Shown: positions 51,052 through 59,816, counted from the first letter of the stretch. The stretch is DNA of 64,000 bases from Olivibacter jilunii (GCF_900607235.1 NZ_LR027849.1:310001-374000); one strand, 5' to 3'. Notes: generated by a model from the sequence alone, not told the origin. Made by a program: numbers and translations.

Positions 51052-53355
51052 TTATACCTCCAAAAAGTTCCCCTGATGATTTTCTAAACAAGCTTTTATT
51101 CTACGTGTATCGCCCACGAGCCATACAACATCATTAATGAAGATCATTTCCGACGAACCTGGGTTTAGCATTCGGTTTCCGGTCCTTTCAATACCCACAA
51201 CCTGGCTACGCAGATCTTTTCGGATACCGGAGGTTTTGATCGTTTTACCGGAATAGGGATTGGCTTCGGTAACCTGTACCTTAATAAGCTGTATATCATT
51301 GATGTCAATATCTTCTTCATTATCTGCTTGCTGGATTGTTTGGTCAAATAGTAGTTTTACCTGGGAAATCTGTTCGTCAGTTCCCAATATGCCCACTTTG
51401 TCGTAAGGCAATATCCGCTGTTTTCCGTTTGGCAGATGAATGATTCGGTCGTTTCTACGTATATACACAATATGTATCCCGTATTTCTCTTTCCAATTAA
51501 GTTCGTACAAAGTCATTCCTGCAAAAAAAATGGTGCCGACTGCTTCCAATTCGGTTACGTAAGCATTCCATTCCTGAAAGTGTTTTTTTGCTTCCTCATT
51601 TTTGTGTTGTAGTGCAATATTTCCTTTATTTTGAATGTATGCAAGCCGTTCTCTTTCGTTTAGATTGGATATAAACCGTTGCTCTATTCGCTGGTGAATC
51701 TTCTGAACCTTATCTGAGAAAAACCAGAGCAATGCTACAATCACCGGAACAGCGACCATCAGTGCGTATTTGGTTGTCGTGATCTGATCGATAAAGAAAC
51801 CTATAAGAAATATTCCTAAAAGATATCGGACAGCATGAAGGGAGATAGCCGTCACCGAATAGTTCAGGTAATAGGAATTGACGGTTTCATTCCCGTCTTT
51901 TACAGTAATCTTTTTGTTGAGGATAGCCCATAGGAAAGGTGATGCCAGCAAGGTTGCTGCGCTTATCAACACCACATTTCGCCAAAGCACACTTTCTATT
52001 TGCGTAGTCAAAAACGGAATGAATGTGTATTTGAACAGCAAGGTAATCGCGACAAGTATAATGCTATTGGTGATCAGGATTCTATTATACTCCTGCAGCA
52101 TTTTCTTCCAAAGCGGATTGTCTTTATTTTTCTGCGTTTCGGAAGTGTAGACATCCAACCGGGCTACCCATTTTACCGGAAGTATCTTTACAATTGTGCC
52201 GTATAATGGTTCCGAAAATTTAATCAGATAGGGTGTGGTAAACGTAGTGATTGCCGATACACCTACGGCAATAGGAAACAGAAATTCTGAAATAACGCCT
52301 AATGACAATCCCAAAGCGGCAACAATAAAAGCAAATTCACCAATCTGAGCCATACTGGAACCGATCTGTACAGCTTGTTTTAACGGTTGCCCGGAAATCA
52401 AGGCTCCTAACCCACTGAAGAAAAACTTTCCTACAATGGTGAGTGACGTAACGGCCAATATAGGGCCTGCATAGGTATACATCGCTTGTGGATCGATCAT
52501 CATACCTACAGAGACAAAGAATATGGTGCCGAAAAATTGTTTAATCGGTTGGGTAAGGTGTTCGATCTTTTCTGCCAATACGGTTTCTGCTATTAAAGAA
52601 CCCATAACAAATGCACCTAATTCGGCCGAAAACCCTACCTGCGTAGCCAACAATACCATGCCGAAACAAAGTCCTATTGCAAGAATGAGCACCGTTTCTT
52701 CGTCCATCCACTTTTTGGTCTTTTTTATAAATACCGGCAGTAGATAGATTCCTACTAAAAACCACAACACCAAAAAGAAGCCGAGCTTGAGTACGGTGAA
52801 AAGGATTTCTGAGCCGTGAAAAGTTTGTGTTACGGCAACGGTAGATAGCAATACCATCAACAGGATAACAATAATATCTTCTACCACCAGTACACCGAAA
52901 ACTACTTTAGCAAACTGTTTGGGTTTTAAACCCAGTTCATCAAAAGCCCGCAGAATAATGGTAGTGGAGGAACTTGCCAACATACCCGCTAGGAAAAGAC
53001 TATCCATTTGGCTCCAACCCAACAAATATCCGGTAAGATAGCCGCCCAAACCTACAAATACAATTTCGATAACGGCCGTAATGGATGCCGAACCACCTAC
53101 TTTCACCAGTTTTTTAAAACTGAATTCCAATCCTAAACTGAACAACAGCATGATGACGCCAATCTCTGCAAAAGTCTCTACGTTTTCGTGATCAGCGATA
53201 GTGGGTAGGTAATTGAAATGTGGGCCAACTAAAAAGCCGGCAATGATATAGCCCAAAACCAGGGGCTGCTTAATTCGTTTAAAAAGAATGGTAACCAAAG
53301 CGCCTACCAAGAGAATCAGCGCCATATCTTGTATTAGTTCGGGTAAATGAGCCAT
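51052..53355 (-). CDS. CPA2 family cation:proton antiporter (KefB-like) with RCK_C domains
   Basis: A 767-residue monovalent-cation/proton antiporter. The N-terminal antiporter domain (about 8-380) has 12-13 helices with LGYIIAGFLVGP, GVIMLLFSLGLEFSF, ASSSTTIILRAFDELGLKP and GAFVMGSLIAETVLAEKIEHLTQPIK. A second hydrophobic group follows (about 410-435, 450-470, 490-545), then a charged helix (about 550-610). Two RCK_C/TrkA-C-like regulatory domains appear at about 610-675 and 685-765 (KVQVTEANPYSGKTIKTSGIRKDLRSQVVGIER... VWLVGDTRRIKACL). I see no NAD-binding RCK_N (TrkA-N, GxGxxG) domain, which most KefB/C proteins have. It exports K+ or Na+ in exchange for protons. The gene is monocistronic, leftward. 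Confidence 0.9.
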   Translation of the reverse strand: MAHLPELIQDMALILLVGALVTILFKRIKQPLVLGYIIAGFLVGPHFNYLPTIADHENVETFAEIGVIMLLFSLGLEFSFKKLVKVGGSASITAVIEIVFVGLGGYLTGYLLGWSQMDSLFLAGMLASSSTTIILRAFDELGLKPKQFAKVVFGVLVVEDIIVILLMVLLSTVAVTQTFHGSEILFTVLKLGFFLVLWFLVGIYLLPVFIKKTKKWMDEETVLILAIGLCFGMVLLATQVGFSAELGAFVMGSLIAETVLAEKIEHLTQPIKQFFGTIFFVSVGMMIDPQAMYTYAGPILAVTSLTIVGKFFFSGLGALISGQPLKQAVQIGSSMAQIGEFAFIVAALGLSLGVISEFLFPIAVGVSAITTFTTPYLIKFSEPLYGTIVKILPVKWVARLDVYTSETQKNKDNPLWKKMLQEYNRILITNSIILVAITLLFKYTFIPFLTTQIESVLWRNVVLISAATLLASPFLWAILNKKITVKDGNETVNSYYLNYSVTAISLHAVRYLLGIFLIGFFIDQITTTKYALMVAVPVIVALLWFFSDKVQKIHQRIEQRFISNLNERERLAYIQNKGNIALQHKNEEAKKHFQEWNAYVTELEAVGTIFFAGMTLYELNWKEKYGIHIVYIRRNDRIIHLPNGKQRILPYDKVGILGTDEQISQVKLLFDQTIQQADNEEDIDINDIQLIKVQVTEANPYSGKTIKTSGIRKDLRSQVVGIERTGNRMLNPGSSEMIFINDVVWLVGDTRRIKACLENHQGNFLEV

Positions 53356-53468
53356 CTATATTTTTGTATCCTTTGCTGTTGAGATGTTATTGAATTCTGT
53401 TGAAATATTGATAACGGACGAATTGATCAAGCAATAATTTCGCAAAACCTCTTCCTTTATAGCAGCAT

Positions 53469-54500
53469 CTACTTCTGTCGATTATTCTGCCTGACTTGTG
53501 GAATCACGCTGGTGCCGATTAACTCAATAGTTCGCATTAACTGCTGATGAGTAAGGCCCGCCATATCCATCTGGAAGGCAAAACGGTCTACTCCACCTAG
53601 GGCTTCGCTATGGCGCAATAGCTTTTCAGCTACTGTATCCGGCCCACCGACCACAAGAACACCTTTCGGGGAGATCATATCGTCGAACTGGCTTTTAGTA
53701 ACGGGCGGCCAGCCGCGCTCACGGCCTATTTTGGTCCATGATTCTTTGTATCCCGGATAATAATCAGCGATCGCCGACTGGTCCGTCTCGCCAACGTATC
53801 CCGGCGAGTGCAGTCCCACTTTCAATTCTTCCGGCTTAAAGCCCGCTTCCTCTCCAGATTTTCTGTAAAGATCTACCAGCGGCCGAAATCGCTCGGTCTC
53901 GCCACCGATGATGGCCACCATTAAGGGAAGACCCAGCATTCCGGCACGTACAAAAGATTGCGGCGTGCCGCCAGCACCTACCCAAACAGGTAACTTTTTC
54001 TGAAGCGGACGTGGATATACCGGCTGATTTTTCAATGCTGGTCTGAACTTACCCGACCAGGTGACAAATTCTTCGTCCCTGATCTGTATCAGCAACTTTA
54101 ATTTCTCTTTGAACAGAGCGTCATAATCGTTCAGGTCATATCCGAATAATGGAAATGCTTCTGTCGCAGAACCTCTTCCAGCTACCATCTCAGCGCGACC
54201 TTTCGAAATAATATCCAATGTTGCGAATTGTTGGAATACACTCACGGGGTCAGAAGTACTTAAGACGGTCACGGCGCTTGTCAGCCGGATCTTTTTGGTG
54301 CGGGCTGCTGCAGCTGCGAGTATCATTGCGGGAACAGAGTCCAGGAATTCTTTTTTATGATGTTCGCCGATACCAAAAAAATCATGACCGGCCTCATCCG
54401 CCGCAACGATTCTTGCCAGCAACTGCTCCATGGCATCTTCACTGCCCAAATCGTTGCTTCCGTACATCGCTGAAGCAAAACTATCTATGCCTATTTCCAT
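53469..54500 (-). CDS. LLM-class flavin-dependent oxidoreductase (luciferase-like)
   Basis: A 343-residue bacterial-luciferase-like monooxygenase or flavin oxidoreductase. MEIGIDSFASAM, DEAGHDFFGIGEHHKKEFLDSVPAMILAAAAARTKKIRLTSAVTVLSTSDPVSVFQQFATLDIISKGRAEMVAGRGS (about 34-110) is the TIM-barrel beginning with the family's flavin/substrate segment. LPVWVGAGGTPQSFVRAGMLGLPLMVAIIGG is in the second half. It uses reduced flavin supplied by a partner. The substrate is unknown. A remnant of an isochorismatase-type gene lies 224 bp upstream on the same strand, so it may once have been part of a two-gene unit. Confidence 0.9.
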   Translation of the reverse strand: MEIGIDSFASAMYGSNDLGSEDAMEQLLARIVAADEAGHDFFGIGEHHKKEFLDSVPAMILAAAAARTKKIRLTSAVTVLSTSDPVSVFQQFATLDIISKGRAEMVAGRGSATEAFPLFGYDLNDYDALFKEKLKLLIQIRDEEFVTWSGKFRPALKNQPVYPRPLQKKLPVWVGAGGTPQSFVRAGMLGLPLMVAIIGGETERFRPLVDLYRKSGEEAGFKPEELKVGLHSPGYVGETDQSAIADYYPGYKESWTKIGRERGWPPVTKSQFDDMISPKGVLVVGGPDTVAEKLLRHSEALGGVDRFAFQMDMAGLTHQQLMRTIELIGTSVIPQVRQNNRQK

Positions 54501-54723
54501 AATAAATGCTCTTGTTTTTTAATAATTTGCCGTATTCAGGTTCCTTAACCCGCACGGTGTGTTAACAATATGTTGGTTAAGGTTATCTCTCATCATGATA
54601 GCTGCTTGGTTGGTCATCTCTTGATCGTAGAAGTGATGGCGGTAATGGATAAACAAGGGAACGCCCTGAGATCATGCAGGATGTTGCTTTGTCAGCGACT
54701 TTGCTTATTGTGCCGAAACAGGC

Positions 54724-54798
54724 CTATTCAATAACTGCGACGATACTGTCTTCCGGACGCAGCAAGGCCTCAAGGCCTCTTTTTACATTTTTTGACAT
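54724..54798 (-). pseudogene. Remnant of an isochorismatase-family hydrolase gene (N-terminal 24 codons)
   Basis: From ATG 54798 the minus strand reads MSKNVKRGLEALLRPEDSIV, then AVIE and TAG (54724-54726). The LEALL-PEDS-V---ID pattern is the usual start of isochorismatase-type hydrolases, where the next residues would be DHQ. Here the frame stops at that point and nothing downstream continues the family's sequence. A leftward alternative frame is open from about 54640 to the LLM gene, but I do not recognise it. The remainder was probably lost by deletion. Alternatively this could be a chance 24-codon frame. Confidence 0.45.
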
Positions 54799-54985
54799 GA
54801 TGTTCTTTTTTATGGTTAATTATTAAATAGAAATGTGCAACATAGGTAAGAGACACTGTTGGCAAGACGGATGGCCAGAAGGATTTTGCTACGAGGATGA
54901 TAGAAAGAAAAGCATAGTCCGGATCTCATAATATCTTGTGTTTGTTAATGCAACAAAGTTCGTGATCAGGAGAAATCTCAAAGAT

Positions 54986-55018
54986 GATATTTGTCAGAAA
55001 AACCCGTAGATATTTGTC
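54986..55018. repeat. Paired 10-bp element, 23-bp period (copy 1)
   Basis: GATATTTGTC occurs at 54986-54995 and again at 55009-55018, a direct repeat with a 23-bp period. The surrounding bases 54963-55013 match 56582-56632 in about 37 of 51 positions without gaps. The spacing and form suggest an AraC-type binding site. It lies between the isochorismatase remnant and the Crp-like gene. Confidence 0.5.
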
Positions 55019-55145
55019 TATTAATTTCTTCGCTCGTACACTTGGATTAAAAACAATGAAGGCATCACAATTCATAAGTATCTATTTATCAATCCATTAT
55101 ACAGTGTTATCTCCCGCTATGCTAGTAAGAGTCTGCATTTAATTT

Positions 55146-55153
55146 TATATTTG
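55146..55153 (+). promoter_or_regulatory. -7 element upstream of the third Crp-like gene
   Basis: TATATTTG fits TAnnTTTG and ends 41 bp before the ATG at 55194. No TTG is found 19-20 bp upstream. Confidence 0.4.
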
Positions 55154-55193
55154 CCTGAACAATTTATAATATTTAAAGATACGCGAGACCGAT

Positions 55194-55778
55194 ATGTACG
55201 ACGCTTTTTTTGACTACCTGAGTAAATTCAGCTCTGAGCCGCTTTCAGACGATGATAAGGCATTGATAAGGCGAACATTTATTCCATCGAAATTAAGAAA
55301 AAGACAATTTATGCTGCAGGCCGGAGACCAGTGTAAGTATTTTGCATTTATCGTAAAAGGTGCAATGCGAATGTATTCAGTGGATGATAAAGGCACCGAA
55401 CACATTGTACGGCTAGGTGTAGAAAACTGGTGGATGGGTGATATGGAAAGTTTTGTGATGTTCCTACCAAGTCCCTATCATATTGAGGCGTGGGAGCACT
55501 GTGAGCTGCTTTATATTACCAGAGAAGGTGCTATCGACCTGCAGAAGAAGGTCTTGGCGTTTTGTGAAATGAAACAGCAACTTGACGAGCGCAATCATAT
55601 GGCCAACAATAGGCGCCTGGCCTCTGCCATAAGCGCTCCCGCAGTTAAGCGTTATACTGATTTTATAGAATGCTATCCTGAACTTTACAAACGTTTCCCG
55701 CAGCATATCCTCGCTTCCTATCTTGGTATTAATAAGGATACGTTAAGTCGTGTCAAGCGCCAGCGCTACCAAAAATAA
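55194..55778 (+). CDS. Crp/Fnr family transcriptional regulator
   Basis: 194 residues. The effector roll (about 20-115) has KLRKRQFMLQAGDQCKYFAFIVKGAMRMYSVDDKGTEHIVRLGVENWWMGD. The helix-turn-helix (about 150-192) has RYTDFIECYPELYKRFPQHILASYLGINKDTLSRVKRQRYQK. It is the third regulator of this type in 13 kb. No exact copy of the 18-bp Crp palindrome was found around it. Upstream lies copy 1 of a paired 10-bp element that may control it or the leftward remnant. Confidence 0.9.
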   Translation: MYDAFFDYLSKFSSEPLSDDDKALIRRTFIPSKLRKRQFMLQAGDQCKYFAFIVKGAMRMYSVDDKGTEHIVRLGVENWWMGDMESFVMFLPSPYHIEAWEHCELLYITREGAIDLQKKVLAFCEMKQQLDERNHMANNRRLASAISAPAVKRYTDFIECYPELYKRFPQHILASYLGINKDTLSRVKRQRYQK

Positions 55779-55945
55779 CCCGAACGATAAAGAATGTCCG
55801 GTTTTGTCGCGCGTACATTCAGAAGAATTATACATGTAGAAAAAAGGTGTAAAAAACACATGCGTCGGATTTACGTCGCGCAACTCCTGATTTAACGTAT
55901 TTATATCTAAGAGCGAAGAATCCGTTTATATGCCGCGGTATGACA

Positions 55946-56245
55946 TCAATGCCAGTTCTTTTCCCATACATCTCCATATTCTCCGGGGTGGCGTCTGAAT
56001 TGCATATTCACATAGGGGCAAAGCGGTATGATCTTCAAACTCTTCTCTTTTGCATAGTTTACCAGTTTTTCGAGCAACAACTTTGCGAAACCCCGTCCTT
56101 CAAACTCCGGAGCCACTTCGGTATGGAATACGGTCAATCTTCCATTCGTGATGGCAATGTCCATTTTACCGGCTTTGATCTCGTCAGTGAAGAGCTCTAC
56201 CTCGCCGTAGGCACGACCCTTAAAAACTACTGTTGTCCTCTCCAT
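55946..56245 (-). CDS. GNAT-fold N-acetyltransferase-like protein (YjdJ type)
   Basis: A 99-residue short GNAT domain of the Acetyltransf_CG type: RLTVFHTEVAPEFEGRGFAKLLLEKLVNYAKEKSLKIIPLCPYVNMQFRRHPGEYGDVW. The motif A segment EGRGFAKLLLEKL is the acetyl-CoA pyrophosphate loop. Its start codon overlaps the stop of the ferredoxin-like gene by one base (TAATG), so they are coupled, as in the yjdI-yjdJ pair of other bacteria. The substrate is unknown. Confidence 0.85.
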   Translation of the reverse strand: MERTTVVFKGRAYGEVELFTDEIKAGKMDIAITNGRLTVFHTEVAPEFEGRGFAKLLLEKLVNYAKEKSLKIIPLCPYVNMQFRRHPGEYGDVWEKNWH

Positions 56246-56478
56246 TATGGTTTAGTTTCGTCTCCGGTAATGTTAGTTTGAATGCTCAATGCCCCCGAGG
56301 GGCAACTGGCAATCTGATCGATCAGTTCCTGAGTAGTCGCATTTTCCGGTCGTATCCAGGGTCTGGCTTTGAGATCATAAACCTGAGGGAGTGTCCGGAC
56401 ACAAAGGCCCGAATGAATACATACTTTTGGTTTCCAGAGGATGGTAATATCACCATTCAGATATTTTAGTGTTTCCAT
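56245..56478 (-). CDS. YjdI-like iron-sulfur (Fer4_19) small protein
   Basis: A 77-residue divergent ferredoxin of the Fer4_19 type. Cysteines lie in VCIHSGLCVRTLP (Cys20 and Cys26) and ASCPSGALSI (Cys59), fewer than the four of a classical 4Fe-4S site, as usual in this family. TILWKPKVCIHSGLCVRTLPQVYD and WIRPENATTQELIDQIASCPSGAL are characteristic. It overlaps the following acetyltransferase gene by one base. Electron-transfer partner unknown. The divergent 300-bp region before it contains copy 2 of the 23-bp-period element. Confidence 0.85.
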   Translation of the reverse strand: METLKYLNGDITILWKPKVCIHSGLCVRTLPQVYDLKARPWIRPENATTQELIDQIASCPSGALSIQTNITGDETKP

Positions 56479-56604
56479 AGCGTACTTTTGAAACTTAAAG
56501 TTAAAACTTATAAAAGCGCACAGTTAGCAAGTCAAAACCGCCTTGTGTAACGACTGATATAAGTTGACACACAAATCTCTGTAATCAGGCTAAAACATAA
56601 AGAT

Positions 56605-56637
56605 GACATTTATCGCAAAAAGTAGTAGATAAAAGCC
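56605..56637. repeat. Paired 10-bp element, 23-bp period (copy 2)
   Basis: GACATTTATC (56605-56614) and the weaker GATAAAAGCC (56628-56637) are spaced by 23 bp. The ATCAGG block 21 bp upstream and the AAAAA run between the halves also match copy 1. It lies between the divergent ferredoxin-like and VOC genes. Confidence 0.45.
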
Positions 56638-56777
56638 TACATACCGTTCGGGCACGACTAACTTATCCTTATTTCATCGACAATTATCTACGTTGTTTTT
56701 CTACAAAAATCGTCTTTCCGATTCGCCAAAATTTCGAAATTTGTTAACGGCTGACATGAATGTTAATATCAAAACGA

Positions 56778-57278
56778 ATGAAGGATTATAAAATACCCGC
56801 ACAAACCCGCATCGGGCATGTGCATTTAAAAGTTAGCGATATTCAAAGATCACTGGCCTTCTACCGAGATCTATTAGGATTTGAGCTGGTTGCTATGTAC
56901 GGCAATCAGGCTGCCTTTATTTCAGCAGGCGGCTACCATCACCATATCGGACTGAACACATGGCATAGCAAGGGCGCTAGTCCGGCACCGGAAAATGCAC
57001 CGGGTTTATACCACACGGCAATTTTATATCCCGAGAGAAAGGATCTAGCTGCTATTTTACAAAGGTTGATCAATGAAGGGTATCCAATTACCGGTACAGC
57101 AGACCATGGGGTATCTGAAGCGATTTATTTAGACGATCCCGATGGCAATGGTGTAGAACTGTATTGGGACCGTCCGAGTGATAAATGGCCAACTGACGAG
57201 CAGGGCAAAGTGATCATGTATAACCGCCGGTTAGATATGGAAGGGCTGCTCAGCTTATTGAATCATGACCAAACTTAA
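56778..57278 (+). CDS. VOC family protein (catechol-2,3-dioxygenase / glyoxalase type)
   Basis: About 166 residues from ATG 56778, preferred because the earlier ATG at 56760 adds a short run unlike family members. The vicinal-oxygen-chelate fold is seen in IGHVHLKVSDIQRSLAFYRDLLGFELVAMYG (metal His in HVHL), GGYHHHIGLNTWHSKGASPAPENAPGLYHTAILYP and DDPDGNGVELYWDRP (metal Glu). Paired betaalphabetabetabeta modules in one chain fit the catechol-dioxygenase-like CatE group. The true reaction is not decided by sequence; family members open aromatic rings, handle glyoxal, or bind antibiotics. It is divergent from the ferredoxin-like pair. Confidence 0.85.
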   Translation: MKDYKIPAQTRIGHVHLKVSDIQRSLAFYRDLLGFELVAMYGNQAAFISAGGYHHHIGLNTWHSKGASPAPENAPGLYHTAILYPERKDLAAILQRLINEGYPITGTADHGVSEAIYLDDPDGNGVELYWDRPSDKWPTDEQGKVIMYNRRLDMEGLLSLLNHDQT

Positions 57279-57502
57279 AACCACTGATTCTTCCCACAAT
57301 ATAAAACGGTGTGAGATTATGATAGGAGATAAAGATATCCTGGAATATTGATTATAGAGAAGCAAAGATGAAAATTTGAGACAAATAGGCTATAAATTGA
57401 TCAACCAGGTCGTTCACTTTTTTTTAGCTTTGAATAGTCGCCATAACATTACTAACCTTTACAGGTGGCGACATTTTCCGATTACGTCAATTATCGATCA
57501 AG

Positions 57503-59014
57503 ATGATAAAAAAGAAAACCTGGAGTCTCTTTATATTACTTTTATGTATAGCCGTATGCCCACTATCAGGACAGGATATTAACGAGAATAGCAAACAAAA
57601 ACGGCCCAATATACTGTTTATCCTGGTGGATGATTTAAAACCGGCCTTAGGCACCTATGGAGACCCCGTGGCCATTACGCCGAATATGGATAGGCTCGCG
57701 ACAAAGGGAATGCGTTTCGATATGGCTTATGCTAATCAAGCAGTATGTGCACCTTCCCGTTTTAATTTAATGTTGGGAAGCCGTTCTTCGTCGTCGGGCA
57801 TTTATGGATTTGGCCAAAATTTCCGCGACTATTATCCAAACGCTACAACATTGCCCCAGTTTTTTAAAGGACAGGGTTATCACACCGAGTCAATGGGTAA
57901 GGTGTTCCATATCGGGCATGGTACTTACAATGATGAACAATCGTGGAGCGTGCCCCATCATAAAGATTTGGTCATTGAATATGTCGATCCCACAAGTAAG
58001 CAGGAGGGCTTCACCCGAGAGGAGGCGTTGTTCTCAAATCAAAGTGCAAAAGGTTTACCACGAGGAGTGGCATGGGAGTCTCCGGAAGTTGCTGACGATG
58101 CATATGCGGATGGACGAACGGCTGCTCGGGCGATTAAGCGGCTAAAGGAGCTGAGTGAGAACAAGCAGGATGATCAACCTTTTTTTCTTGCAGTAGGTTT
58201 TGCCCGACCCCATCTTCCGTTTTCAGTGCCCAAAAAATATTGGGATCTTTACCAAAAGGAAAACCTTCCTTTGCCTACCTACGAGAAAGCACCGGAAGAT
58301 GCTCCATCTTATGCAGTAAAGCGTGACACGGAAATTGATCAATATAAGCCGGTACGACCGTCTTCAGAGCAGGATCCATTTCCGCTCGAATTAAAACAGC
58401 AACTTATTCATGGCTATTATGCCGGAGTTAGCTATGTAGATGCGCAGATTGGTAAGGTGCTACAGGCCTTGGAAGACTCGGGGCTTGATGAAAACACCAT
58501 TGTTGTGCTCTGGGGAGACCACGGTTACCACTTGGGTGAAATGGGAATATGGACCAAGCATGTCAATTACGAGCGCGCTAACAAAATTCCGCTGCTTATT
58601 GTTGCCCCTGGTGTTTCGCAACCCGCTACGGCAACTTCAGCGCTTGTTGAAACGGTAGATATTTATCCAACCCTCGTTGAGCTTGCCGGTTTTCCGCAGC
58701 CCAGAGTTGAACAGCCTTTTGATGGTGTTAGTTTGGTGCCGCTATTCCGCAATCCCAAAGCTAAGATCGGTGATCATGCCTACCATTGCTTTCCACGTGG
58801 CGGACGTTTGGGCCGAGCTATTCGTACAGATCGCTACCGTTTGGTGGAATGGAAGAAAATCGGGGAACCGGTCGAATCAGCAGAATATGAATTGTATGAT
58901 TATCAGTACTCGGATGTAGAGATGAAAAACATCGCGAAGGATGAACCTTCCATTTTGGAGGAGATGAAGAAGATATTAGCCTCGCATCCCGAAGCTGTTC
59001 CATCCAAACCTTAA
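57503..59014 (+). CDS. Secreted type I sulfatase, iduronate-2-sulfatase-like
   Basis: A 503-residue sulfatase with a signal peptide ending near LSG-Q. NILFILVDDLKPALGTYGDPVAITPNMDRLA carries the metal-binding Asp pair. C-A-P-S-R (Cys82) followed by FNLMLGSRSSSSGIYG is the formylglycine motif. The MGKVFHIGHGTYNDEQSWSVP segment (about 130-150) and GFARPHLPFSVPKKYWDLY (about 232-250) are typical of iduronate-2-sulfatase-like enzymes. LWGDHGYHLGEMGIWTKHVNYE follows near 335. It cleaves 2-O-sulfate or similar esters from uronic-acid or related sugars in the periplasm. It is remote from the first two sulfatase genes and shows no copy of their operator nearby. Confidence 0.92.
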   Translation: MIKKKTWSLFILLLCIAVCPLSGQDINENSKQKRPNILFILVDDLKPALGTYGDPVAITPNMDRLATKGMRFDMAYANQAVCAPSRFNLMLGSRSSSSGIYGFGQNFRDYYPNATTLPQFFKGQGYHTESMGKVFHIGHGTYNDEQSWSVPHHKDLVIEYVDPTSKQEGFTREEALFSNQSAKGLPRGVAWESPEVADDAYADGRTAARAIKRLKELSENKQDDQPFFLAVGFARPHLPFSVPKKYWDLYQKENLPLPTYEKAPEDAPSYAVKRDTEIDQYKPVRPSSEQDPFPLELKQQLIHGYYAGVSYVDAQIGKVLQALEDSGLDENTIVVLWGDHGYHLGEMGIWTKHVNYERANKIPLLIVAPGVSQPATATSALVETVDIYPTLVELAGFPQPRVEQPFDGVSLVPLFRNPKAKIGDHAYHCFPRGGRLGRAIRTDRYRLVEWKKIGEPVESAEYELYDYQYSDVEMKNIAKDEPSILEEMKKILASHPEAVPSKP

Positions 59015-59088
59015 TATTTATTACCTGACTAAATGTAATCGGTTTAATTTTGTCGCATTTTTCCAAAGTGCCAATAGTTATCTAAAAC

Positions 59089-59096
59089 TATTTTTG
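59089..59096 (+). promoter_or_regulatory. -7 element of the RibD-C-like gene
   Basis: TATTTTTG fits TAnnTTTG and ends 23 bp before the ATG at 59120. The -33 match is weak. Confidence 0.4.
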
Positions 59097-59119
59097 TAGA
59101 AACATTAAAATAAAGGAAA

Positions 59120-59653
59120 ATGCGAAAAATATCACTTTTCATTGCGATGAGTTTAGATGGTTACATTGCAAAACCTAATGACGACCTCAATTTTCTAAAA
59201 CTTGTCGAAAAAGAGGGCGAAGATTATGGCTATACTTCGTTCACAGATACAGTCGACACATTAATTGTTGGTAGAAAAACCTATGATTATGTCCTCAAAG
59301 AAGTCGGTTCTTCTCATTATGACAACGGGCAGAGAGATGTTTATGTAATAACAAGAAATCAACGACCAAATGCAGGTAGAACAATTTTTTACACAGGAGA
59401 TTTGGTGGAATTGGTAAAAAGACTAAAATCTGAAAACGGCAAGAACATTTATTGTGATGGGGGAGCAGAAATAATAAATGAGTTGTTAAAGCATGACTTA
59501 ATAGACGAGTTTATAATTTCCGTTATACCGATTTTGTTAGGCGATGGAACAAGACTTTTTAAGGACGAAAGGCCTGAACAAATGCTTGAACTCCTAACCA
59601 CAAAACCCTACGATACCGGATTGACACAATTGCATTATCGAAGAAAGCGGTGA
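59120..59653 (+). CDS. Dihydrofolate-reductase-family (RibD C-terminal-like) protein
   Basis: 177 residues. RKISLFIAMSLDGYIAKPNDDLNFLK (2-27) is the nucleotide-binding N-terminus, TLIVGRKTYDYVL follows (about 47-59), then VYVITRN and NIYCDGGAEIINELLKHDLIDEFIISVIPILLGDGTRLF (about 110-150), all typical of RibD_C / DHFR-like oxidoreductases. These enzymes use NADPH. Whether the substrate is a pterin, a pyrimidine or something else cannot be said. The codons look more AT-rich than in the flanking genes, a weak hint of later acquisition. Confidence 0.87.
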   Translation: MRKISLFIAMSLDGYIAKPNDDLNFLKLVEKEGEDYGYTSFTDTVDTLIVGRKTYDYVLKEVGSSHYDNGQRDVYVITRNQRPNAGRTIFYTGDLVELVKRLKSENGKNIYCDGGAEIINELLKHDLIDEFIISVIPILLGDGTRLFKDERPEQMLELLTTKPYDTGLTQLHYRRKR

Positions 59654-59816
59654 AAGCTAAATAGAAACTGATAACGAGGCATATGGTCTTGACTTCGACT
59701 TAGTAATTTGCTTTTTTTATTTTTTCAACAGGCATAGTGCCAAACGCCGGACAACAACTTCACACTCCGGTTGGGTACCGTTCATTACCCAAAACAGCTG
59801 TTATTCCTGATACGTA

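Larger units (their letters stand above)
54501..55193. other. 693-bp region with a gene remnant and a regulatory repeat
   Basis: It contains the remnant at 54724-54798, a paired regulatory element (54986-55018) that recurs near 56.6 and 59.8 kb, and the -7 box at 55146-55153. The rest shows no gene. Confidence 0.6.

Noticed and set aside
55009-55018. Second half of the 23-bp-period element as part of a promoter -7 box
   Set aside because: GATATTTGTC lacks the TAnnTTTG pattern at the right phase and spacing; it fits the repeated element better.
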